This document shows, piece after piece, positions 17,999-26,000 of a stretch of 64,000 nt of DNA (position 1 is the first letter of the stretch; each line of letters begins with the position of its first letter). The notes under the pieces are model-generated. The model saw nothing but the letters and a program-made list of their open reading frames with translations. It searched no databases and had not been told where the DNA came from. The DNA comes from Kluyvera ascorbata_C (GTDB lineage Bacteria; Pseudomonadota; Gammaproteobacteria; Enterobacterales; Enterobacteriaceae): assembly GCF_044197065.1 (NCBI RefSeq), contig NZ_JBIQOI010000011.1:1-64000 (forward strand), read 5' to 3'. The translations under genes and the position numbers were made by a program.

Positions 17999-18032
17999 TT
18001 GAATTCCTGTTGGTATACAAGATGGAATTCAA
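17999..18032 (-). promoter_or_regulatory. 34-bp palindromic operator of atzF
   Basis: Identical base for base to the palindrome before urtB: nine-base arms ttgaattcc / ggaattcaa around ttggtatacaag. It sits directly downstream of the predicted start of transcription (about 18024). A bound repressor there would block clearance from the sigma-54 promoter. The GntR protein of the same operon is the likely ligand (inferred). Confidence 0.65.
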
Positions 18033-18034
18033 TT

Positions 18035-18050
18035 AGCAAGGCACGTGCCA
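18035..18050 (-). promoter_or_regulatory. Sigma-54 (-24/-12) promoter of atzF operon
   Basis: The minus strand reads TGGCACGTGCCTTGCT, a full match to TGGCAYRN4TTGCW with the correct ten-base GG-to-GC spacing. The position relative to the ATG is the same as at urtB. The non-conserved spacer differs (TGCC here, CGCA there) while the functional bases are kept, which argues for selection. Confidence 0.87.
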
Positions 18051-18114
18051 GTTATTTAATTTATTGTTTTATATGAATTTAAAAACAAAAATGGAGATAG
18101 CGATAATATTACCT

Positions 18115-18151
18115 CGCACCGTAAAAGTACATCGAGCGCAATAATAGTGCA
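18115..18151 (-). promoter_or_regulatory. Paired NtrC-like enhancer sites upstream of atzF
   Basis: Sites at 18115-18131 and 18135-18151 resemble TGCACCN5GGTGCA on the minus strand. The first matches at about ten of twelve fixed positions and the second at about nine. Centres are 20 bp apart, about 80-115 bp upstream of the -12 element. The flanking gtcata(a/g)gaaaaa and aataattattta also match the urtB upstream region, so the two promoters are related along roughly 190 bp. No further element is recognised from 18152 to 18433. Confidence 0.55.
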
Positions 18152-18433
18152 GCAAGTCATAGGAAAAACAAATATAACAACGAAGGGTCAGAATAATTAT
18201 TTATGAGAGTGACCTTATAAAGACAATGGCATTTATGCAGCTATTTTACTTATTTCACTTTGAATTATGCACCCAGGCGAGTAGCCGCCAGCATGGGTGC
18301 AGAAACAGCGCAACGCATCGACGGCGCTTGCGGAATAAAGCGCGAAACATTACGCGGAAACCTTGATGCCAGTCATAGTGGCGTTGGCGATCCCGCTCTA
18401 ATTTATTCGCCTTCCTGATTAGAGACCTCTCAA

Positions 18434-19060
18434 ATGTTCATACCTTCTATTGGTGCAACGGCGTTCGTTGCGTCTATCGCCACGCTCGGCATTTTGTCAC
18501 CCGGCCCGGACTTCTTTATGGTGATTAAAAACGCCGCACGCTATCGCCGGCTCCCCGCGATGATGACCGCTTTTGGCATCACCTGCGGCGTGTTGACACA
18601 TATGTCTTACTGTGTGGCCGGTCTGGCGGTGGTCATCACCACCACGCCGTGGCTGTTTGATATTCTGAAATACGCCGGCGCCGCCTATCTTATCTGGGTT
18701 GGCCTGCTGGCACTGTTGGCGCGTGGGCATAAGAGTATGGATATGACCGGCATCACTCAGCAGGAAACCACGCTGAAAAAGGCGTTTCTCCAGGGCTATC
18801 TGTGCAACCTGCTGAACCCCAAAGCCACGCTGTTTTTTCTCTCCATTTTTACTCAAGTGCTGAACGTGAAATCCGGTTTCCCGGAGAAGCTGTGGTACGC
18901 CGGGGTGATCCTCACCGTGTCCGTTATCTGGTGGCCAATGCTGGTGGTGCTGATTCAGAGCGCGCCGGTACGTCGCGGGCTGGCGAAGGCGCAGAAGGTT
19001 ATTGATAAGATGCTAGGTGGACTGCTGATTGCGCTGGGGATTAAGGTCGCGCTGAGCTGA
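18434..19060 (+). CDS. LysE/RhtB family amino acid exporter
   Basis: A 208-residue inner-membrane exporter with about six hydrophobic segments. The family hallmark GILSPGPDFFMVIKN lies at residues 19-33, and the conserved NPKATLFFLSIF motif lies at about 136-147. Members export basic or neutral amino acids or their homoserine derivatives. It stands alone and is divergent from the atzF operon across 437 bp. Substrate is not readable. A second member of the family is encoded at 37078-37725, and the two are not close copies. Confidence 0.85.
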   Translation: MFIPSIGATAFVASIATLGILSPGPDFFMVIKNAARYRRLPAMMTAFGITCGVLTHMSYCVAGLAVVITTTPWLFDILKYAGAAYLIWVGLLALLARGHKSMDMTGITQQETTLKKAFLQGYLCNLLNPKATLFFLSIFTQVLNVKSGFPEKLWYAGVILTVSVIWWPMLVVLIQSAPVRRGLAKAQKVIDKMLGGLLIALGIKVALS

Positions 19061-19096
19061 CGCCGATGGGTGAGTGGGTGAATGACCGTGCATGAA

Positions 19097-19266
19097 CCCT
19101 CACCCCAACCCTCTCCCTTAAAAAGGGAGAGGGTGCAGAATGTGCTCAGATTTTCGTTTCGTCCCTACTTCTGCTGAGTGGGATAAGGCTAACGCCTGAC
19201 ACCGCAGCAACAAACGTCATCTATCGGTCCCCTCTCCCCCCTGGGGAGAGGGCTAGGGTGAGGGGG
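19097..19266. repeat. Intergenic inverted repeat, ccctctccc type (long form)
   Basis: This has the same outer arms and the same two hairpins (ctctcccttaaaaagggagag; ctctcccccctggggagag) as the element at 10399-10510. Here they are separated by about 100 bp of unrelated sequence. It lies between the convergent lysE-type gene and the secretion operon and could end transcription from both sides. Confidence 0.7.
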
Positions 19267-19302
19267 CAGAATGTGCTCAGATTTTCCATTCGTACCCGAT
19301 TC

Positions 19303-20643
19303 TTACCGTTCCCGGAACGCTTCCGCCTTCGCGCGCAAAATCGGCTTCAGCAGATAGCTAAGCACCGTTTTCTGTCCGGTCATGATATCTACCGACACCA
19401 CCATCCCCGGAATAATCAGCAGCGGTTTTTCTTCGCTGCCCAGATAGTTGCGATCCGTGCGCAGCCGAATCTGGTAAAAACTGTGTCCTTCTTTATCGGT
19501 AATGGTGTCGGCGCTGATGTGCTCCAGCGAACCTTTCAGGCCGCCGTAGATGGTGTAGTCATAGGCGGTGAATTTGATCATCGCTTTCTGTCCAGGGTGA
19601 AGAAACGCAATATCCTGGGGACGGATTTTTGCCTCGACCAGCAGGGTGTCGTCCAGCGGCACAATCTCCACCAGCTCGCTGCCGGGTTGGATAACCCCGC
19701 CGATGGTGTTGACGAGCATCTGCTGGATAATCCCGCGCACCGGCGAGGTCACCAGCGTACGGTGAACCCGGTCTTCAATAGCTTTGCCGGAGGCTTCTAT
19801 TTTCGCCAGGCTAGTGCGCGCTTCGTTAAGCTGGCCCAGCATTTCGCTACGATAGCGGCCTCGCGATTCGGCAATTTTGTTTTCAATTTCCTTAATGGCC
19901 GACCGTGCGCGGGGTATGGCGAGAACCACCGAGTCAAGCTGCCCGCGCGTGTCCACTTCGGAGCGGCGCAGGCGCAGGATTTCGACTTTAGAAATCGCCC
20001 CTGCGCTGACCAGCGGTTGGGACATGTTAACTTCCTGCTGAATAAGCCCCAGGCTGCGGCTAAACTGCGATTTTTTGGCTTCAAAATCCAGCAGTTCCTG
20101 TTTTTTCTGCGCCAGCTGTTCTTCCAGCCCGGCAATTTCATTACGAAAACGGGCGCCCTGGGATTCAAAGAGCCCCCGCTCCCCGCTGGCGATCCCCGGC
20201 GCTTCCTGCTCGATTTCCGGGCTCAACGATAAAGGTTTCTCGTCTATTTGCGCCTGCAGACGTGAGATGCGCGCCATCAGCGCATAGCGGTCAGCCTCGC
20301 TTTCACCGACGGTTGACTTAAAACGCGTGTCGTCGAGGCGCAGCAGCGGCTGCCCGGCGTCGACAATTTGCCCTTCGTGGACGAAGACTTCGGAAACAAT
20401 CCCGCCTTCCAGGTTCTGGATTTTTTGTAGCCTGGATGAGGGTATCGCTTTGCCGTCGCCGCGGGTGACTTCATCGATAGGGGCGTTCGCTGCCCAGACA
20501 ATCAGCGCAATAAAAAAGCCAAAGCAGGCCCACAGCGTTATGCGGCGCGAGCGCGGTGCGTCGCTCATCACCGCGCCGCTAATGCCGTTAACCGTCAGGG
20601 AGTCGTCCGTTTTGCCGAGACCAAACCATTTAGTTACCCCCAT
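19303..20643 (-). CDS. Type I secretion membrane fusion protein (HlyD/LapC family)
   Basis: A 446-residue HlyD-type periplasmic adaptor. It has a single N-terminal membrane anchor (about residues 35-52, LWACFGFFIALIVWAA), a lipoyl half-motif with DAGQPLLRLDD, long coiled coils (about 100-290), and the HlyD signature region near VTSPVRGIIQQML and later PGQKAMIKFTAYDYTIYGGL. It bridges the inner-membrane ATPase to an outer-membrane channel. It overlaps the ATPase gene by 14 bases and is the last gene of the secretion unit. No outer-membrane partner is encoded here, so TolC or a LapE-type protein elsewhere must serve. Confidence 0.9.
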   Translation of the reverse strand: MGVTKWFGLGKTDDSLTVNGISGAVMSDAPRSRRITLWACFGFFIALIVWAANAPIDEVTRGDGKAIPSSRLQKIQNLEGGIVSEVFVHEGQIVDAGQPLLRLDDTRFKSTVGESEADRYALMARISRLQAQIDEKPLSLSPEIEQEAPGIASGERGLFESQGARFRNEIAGLEEQLAQKKQELLDFEAKKSQFSRSLGLIQQEVNMSQPLVSAGAISKVEILRLRRSEVDTRGQLDSVVLAIPRARSAIKEIENKIAESRGRYRSEMLGQLNEARTSLAKIEASGKAIEDRVHRTLVTSPVRGIIQQMLVNTIGGVIQPGSELVEIVPLDDTLLVEAKIRPQDIAFLHPGQKAMIKFTAYDYTIYGGLKGSLEHISADTITDKEGHSFYQIRLRTDRNYLGSEEKPLLIIPGMVVSVDIMTGQKTVLSYLLKPILRAKAEAFRER

Positions 20644-22819
20644 GGATTTGCCCCTTCTTCAGTGCCTCCAGCACGCTATCGCGCGGCCCATCGGCCACCA
20701 CGCGCCCACGTTCGATGATGATAAGCCGGTCGACCAGCGCCAGCATCGAGGCACGGTGAGTCACCAGTAGTAACGTGCGTCCGCGGGTTGACGCCATCAG
20801 CGCCCGACGGACGGCATCTTCGGTAGTGTTATCCATCGAACTGGTCGGTTCATCAAGCAGAAGGATCGGCGGCTCGAGCAGAAGCGCACGCGCCAGCATC
20901 ACCGCCTGGCGTTGGCCGCCAGAGAGGTTAAGCCCACGCTCGCCAACCTGCATGTGATAGCCGTCCGGGTGCTTACGGGCAAAATCATGCACCCCGGCCA
21001 GCTGCGCTGCCCGCAGCATCGCCTCATCGTCGACGTAGGTCGCCCCGCTTATCAGGTTGTCGCGCAGCGTGCCGCTGAACAGGTAAATATCCTGCGGCGC
21101 GTAGCCGATGTTGTGGCGAAGGTCATTGACGTCAATTTGGTTGGCATCCATGCCATCCACCAGGATCTCCCCGGAGTCCGGCTGGTAGAAGCCGATTATT
21201 AACTTGGCCAGCGAGCTTTTTCCCGACCCGCTACGCCCGATAATCCCCACCCGCTCGCCCGGCGTGATGGTGAAAGAGACATTAGTCAGTGAAGGTCGCT
21301 TTTGGTCCGGGTAGGTGAAGGTGACATTCTGGAAGGCAATCGCCCCTTGCAGGGTGTCACGGGCGACCAGCGCGCGGTCATCCTGACGCTCCTGCGGCAG
21401 CTCCATCATCTGTTCAGTGGTATTCATGGTCATTCTGGCCTGCTGGTAGCGCGTCACCAGACCGCTCAGTTGACCCATCGGTACCAGCGCACGACCGTTT
21501 AGCATGTAGCAGGCGATAAGCCCGCCCATACTGAGGCTGCCGCCGATAATCAGATATACCCCGGCAACAATCATTGCCACGCCGGAGAACTGCTGAAGCC
21601 AGGCAGTAAAATTCACCGCAAAGGTCGAGAGCGTTTTAACCCGTAGCTCTTTTTTGCTGAGCGTCACCAGCGTGCTTTCCCACATAAACTGGCGCTCGCT
21701 TTGTGCGTTATTTACCTTCATGGCGTCCAGCCCGCCAAGGGTTTCAATCAGCACCGCCTGACGCTCTGAGGCGAGGCGCATGGTCTCTTTGATAGTGTCG
21801 TTGAGCGGCTTTTGAATTGCCCAACTCACCACCAGCGCCACCGGGAAGGCCACCAGCGGGATAAACACCAGCGGGCCGCCGATAATGGCGATCACCAGCA
21901 GCATCAGCAAGGTGAACGGAATGTCGATAAGCGTCGCCATGGTGAGCGAGGAGAGAAAATCACGCAGCGACTGGATTTCATGAATATTCTGCGCAAAGCT
22001 CCCCAGCCGCGCTGGACGCGCTTTCATCGCCACGCCGGTAATGCGCTCGAAGATGGAAGCCGAGACGATCATGTCGGTCTTTTTGCCCGCGATATCGAGG
22101 CAGCGGGTGCGCAGTGTTTTCAGCAGCAGATCAAACAAGAAGGCGACGGTAATCCCGATAGCTAGCACCCATAACGTGGCGGTGGCCTGATTGGGCACCA
22201 CGCGGTCGTAAACGTTCATCACGAACAGCGGCGTACACAGCGCGATAAGGTTAATCAGGAAGCTAGCAACGATGGCGTCAACGTAGAGAAAGCGCGATAG
22301 CTTTAACGTGTCGCGAAACCAGGTGCGGGTGCGCGGCAGCAGGGACGATTTGGTGCGTTCGCTTTGATGGATGGGCTGAATAAACAGCGCCGTACCGGAG
22401 TACTCCAGCGCCAGCGCGGCTGGGTCGACCATGATTTCTCCGCCGCCGACCTCACCGGTCTGCACCCGAGCCTGCCCTTGTTCATTCCAGCCAAAGAGTA
22501 CGGCGGTGCGATGATTCTCCAGTACCAGGACGGCGGGCAGTGAAAGCGCGGTAATATCCTTGAGTTCACGCTTGAGCATTCGCACGCGCAGCCCGGCGCG
22601 GGCGGCGGCGCGCGGAAAAACGTCGAGGGTCAGTTGGTTATTTTTAAGCGGTAAGCCTGCGGTCAGCGAAACGCGGGTTGCCGCTTTTCCATAGTGCGAA
22701 CAGACCGCCAGCAGGCTATCGAGCAGCGCATCATCCTGAAGCTCGCGCTGATCGATTTTATTCTCTTTTTGCCATTCTACTGCGTCATTGCCACCTGCAG
22801 CCGGCGAATGTTGTGCCAT
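20630..22819 (-). CDS. Type I secretion ABC transporter (LapB family)
   Basis: A 729-residue exporter with an N-terminal C39-like domain (about residues 25-150), six membrane helices (about 165-450) and an ATPase domain. It has Walker A GRSGSGKSS, the signature LNLSGGQRQAV and Walker B ILLLDEPTSSMD. The C39-like domain lacks the catalytic cysteine-glycine motif of peptidase versions, so it should bind the substrate without cutting it, as in LapB and HlyB transporters. It is encoded immediately downstream of the giant adhesin gene and is its presumed exporter. A hairpin at 23054-23078 separates the two transcription units. Confidence 0.92.
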   Translation of the reverse strand: MAQHSPAAGGNDAVEWQKENKIDQRELQDDALLDSLLAVCSHYGKAATRVSLTAGLPLKNNQLTLDVFPRAAARAGLRVRMLKRELKDITALSLPAVLVLENHRTAVLFGWNEQGQARVQTGEVGGGEIMVDPAALALEYSGTALFIQPIHQSERTKSSLLPRTRTWFRDTLKLSRFLYVDAIVASFLINLIALCTPLFVMNVYDRVVPNQATATLWVLAIGITVAFLFDLLLKTLRTRCLDIAGKKTDMIVSASIFERITGVAMKARPARLGSFAQNIHEIQSLRDFLSSLTMATLIDIPFTLLMLLVIAIIGGPLVFIPLVAFPVALVVSWAIQKPLNDTIKETMRLASERQAVLIETLGGLDAMKVNNAQSERQFMWESTLVTLSKKELRVKTLSTFAVNFTAWLQQFSGVAMIVAGVYLIIGGSLSMGGLIACYMLNGRALVPMGQLSGLVTRYQQARMTMNTTEQMMELPQERQDDRALVARDTLQGAIAFQNVTFTYPDQKRPSLTNVSFTITPGERVGIIGRSGSGKSSLAKLIIGFYQPDSGEILVDGMDANQIDVNDLRHNIGYAPQDIYLFSGTLRDNLISGATYVDDEAMLRAAQLAGVHDFARKHPDGYHMQVGERGLNLSGGQRQAVMLARALLLEPPILLLDEPTSSMDNTTEDAVRRALMASTRGRTLLLVTHRASMLALVDRLIIIERGRVVADGPRDSVLEALKKGQIHGGN

Positions 22820-23053
22820 ATGTTATATCCTTAATAACAGACCCGAAGCATAAGTTCATCCTGAAGGCCGGGTAATAGCGACTGGGCATTATCGTTCCAG
22901 AAATTTAAACTAGCACAGTCAAATATAATATTCATTAGCGATGAGTGTTTATAATATTTTATAACCAGCACTAATGATAATGCCGTATGGCGTAATTAAA
23001 TAATCACCGAGTTATTTTTATATTTAAATCAATCGTTGCCAGAAAAGTAAAAT

Positions 23054-23078
23054 GCACCCTGCCGGGAAGGCAGGGTGC
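23054..23078 (-). terminator. Rho-independent terminator after the adhesin gene
   Basis: The ten-base arms gcaccctgcc / ggcagggtgc are joined by gggaa, and on the minus strand an attttactttt tract follows. It lies nine bases after the adhesin stop. It should end or attenuate transcription before the exporter gene, so the substrate and its exporter may be made at different levels. Confidence 0.8.
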
Positions 23079-23087
23079 GGTTTAGAG

Positions 23088-26000
23088 TTAAATCAGTGAA
23101 TCCGGTTTAGCAATCAAGCTGTCTATATCTGTAGAAGTGCAGTGTTCAACGGTAATCTGTACCGCGGTGGCGTTACCGCCATGGTGCAGACCTTCGGTAT
23201 TAATGGTAATTATCGTATTCCCATCTTTATCAGATATATTGACGAAATCAGAGAAGTTACCCTTAATCCCCTCAAGCAGCTCGGTTAAATCGATTTTATC
23301 CTCATGAACATTAAAATCTTTAATAACATCCTTGCCGTAATCACCCTGTTGCCATTTGAAGATATCGTGGCCTTCCCCGCCATAAAGCGTGTCATTCCCT
23401 TTACCGCCAATCAGGATGTCATTACCCGCACCGCCATACAGGTTATCGTTGCCATCACCACCATAGAGAATATCGTTTCCATCGCCGCCATACAGTTTAT
23501 CGTTGCCCGCGCCGCCATAAATAATGTCGTTACCGGCATCACCAGAGATGTCGTCGTTACCCCCATAGCCATAGATGATGTCATCACCATCAGTGCCAAC
23601 AAGCTCGTTGTTACCAGAATTTCCATGGATCGTTTCACCCGGTACCGGGGTCGGCTCGTTTTCATCAGGCGTCGTCTCACTTCCGCCGCCTGTAGGTTCG
23701 CTTCCACCAGGGATTATTGGAGTATCAGATCCATCACCGCTCTCGCCCGCGCCCTCATTACCAGAGGTACCGCTTTCGGCCGTCTGGCGTGGAATGACGG
23801 AGAAAATTCCGTCGGTCACATCACCATCACCGTCGGTGGCTTTGAAGGAAAAATCAATCTGCCCATCATCCCCAGGTTGCTTCATATCCTGGTACTGGTA
23901 GAACTCCCACTTACCCGTTTCAGGGGTAAACTCCAGACGGAACACCAGATTACCGTTTGAATCGTAGCCAAGAACCGTGTTCTCTGATTCAGAGAAGGTT
24001 GTAGTAATTTCCAGGCCTGCGCTGGTACGTAGATCACCTTCAACGCCTTCCTTGTCCAGGACCAGGCTATATTTGCCGTCAGCCCCCCAATCAATATCGA
24101 GCGTACCCTCAGCATAGCCAGTTGGCGTATCCGTATTCGGTCCAATGAATGTGACGCCTTTCACCGTAAAGTCGCTGTTATCCTGCTTATCTTGCTTAAA
24201 GTTATCCGTCGCCTTAACGATCATCGTATCGAAACCGCCTTCCTGCACGCTGAAGTTCTTGGCATAGTTGCCGCTGTTCGCATTGGAGCTAAACTCCTGC
24301 GTCGCAATTAGCTTACCGTCACGATAAAACTCAACGATGCCGCTCTCGAGCTCGCCGCCGTACATTTTTTCAAACTCAATGCTCACACCGTAGGCAACTG
24401 AGCCCACGTCCAGCGTGAAAATCAGTTCTTCAGAAGCGCCATTGTCACCGTCAAAAACGCGGTAATCGATCTCATTAGCAAGGTTGTGATAAGGGCCTTC
24501 CTTGCTTTTTACCCCCAACCCGCTACCGGTTCGGTCAACCTCGGCCTCAATTAATTCTGAATCAGTCTTGGAGGTGAACCCTTTGGCCGTCACGGTAAAT
24601 CCATGACCCTGAGCATCCGTGTAGCGAAGACTGGTTTTAGAAGTATCGTCCCCACCAAGGTCAAATTTGCCGAGTAGAATATCAGGGATGCCCTCACTGC
24701 TGACTTGACCCACCGATGGCGCACTCAACACGGGAACATCGTCGACAATGGTTATCTCAAGTGAACCTGTTGAGGTGGCTTTACCATCGTCCACGGTGAT
24801 TGTCAGGTCAAACTTCACATCATCCGTACCCTGCTCCGGATGATCGATTGGCTCTTTAAGTTCTACCTTGTAGGACCATTCGCCTCGATCGGTCCCCTCT
24901 GGTGGGGTAAGCTGGACTTCAACAACGGATTTATAAGTTCCATCTTCGGTAGAGCCAGTGTAGCCAACGAGCTTGTTGCCTTCCGCATCCCATGCCCATT
25001 CGACTTTCGTACCACCGGAGGTTACCGATTCGCTCGGGCCACCCAGCGAAACGGTCAACGCATCACTGGTATCAATGTCATCGATGGTAAACGTGCCCGT
25101 AGCCCCATCAGGGATATGGCTCTCGGATAATTCCTCACTGCTCGTCACCTCGATAGTCGGTTTATCGTTGGTGCCTTTAATGGTGATGGTCACGGTGTCA
25201 TAGCTTTCTCCGCCATGGTTATCCTTCACCGTCACGACGTAGCTCACCTTCGCTTCCTGGCCTTCGGCCAGCGTCTGCGTCAGCGCGTTGTCGATCTGGT
25301 AGCTCCAGTTCTTATAATCACCATCCAGCGCAAAAATTCCTTTCTCCAGCGCCGCTATCTGTTCAGGGGTCAGTTCCGGGCCACTACTCGACTTCACCTC
25401 CACCTTCCCGACGCTGTACTCATGAACGTCAGCGCTATCGATATCAACAGTTGTCAGCGTGCCACCGGTTTGCAACACCTCTGTCGTCTCTTCACCGCCG
25501 GTAAGGGTGACTACATCTTTATCTTCCTGTAGGTCACCGTTCTGCGCCGTCAGTTCAGGGAGATCGTTGGTGCCTTTAATGGTAATAGTGACGGTGTCAT
25601 AGCTTTCTCCGCCGTGGTTATCCTTCACCGTCACAACGTAGCTCACCTTCGCTTCCTGGCCTTCGGCAAGCGTCTGCGTCAGCGCGTTGTCGATCTGGTA
25701 GCTCCAGTTCTTATAATCACCATCCAGCGCAAAAATTCCTTTCTCCAGCGCCGCTATCTGTTCAGGGGTCAGTTCCGGGCCACTACTCGACTTCACCTCC
25801 ACCTTCCCGACGCTGTACTCATGAACGTCAGCGCTATCGATATCAACGGTTGTCAGCGTGCCACCGGTTTGCAACACCTCTGTCGTCTCTTCACCGCCGG
25901 TAAGGGTGACTACATCTTTATCTTCCTGTAGGTCACCGTTCTGCGCCGTCAGTTCAGGGAGATCGTTGGTACCTTTAATGGTAATAACGACATCAGCGGT

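Noticed and set aside
23304..23960. 218-codon plus-strand frame and the regular repeats beneath it, considered as a CRISPR array
   Set aside because: The repeats are 27-bp coding units of RTX nonapeptides without unique spacers. The plus-strand frame is a shadow of the adhesin gene.
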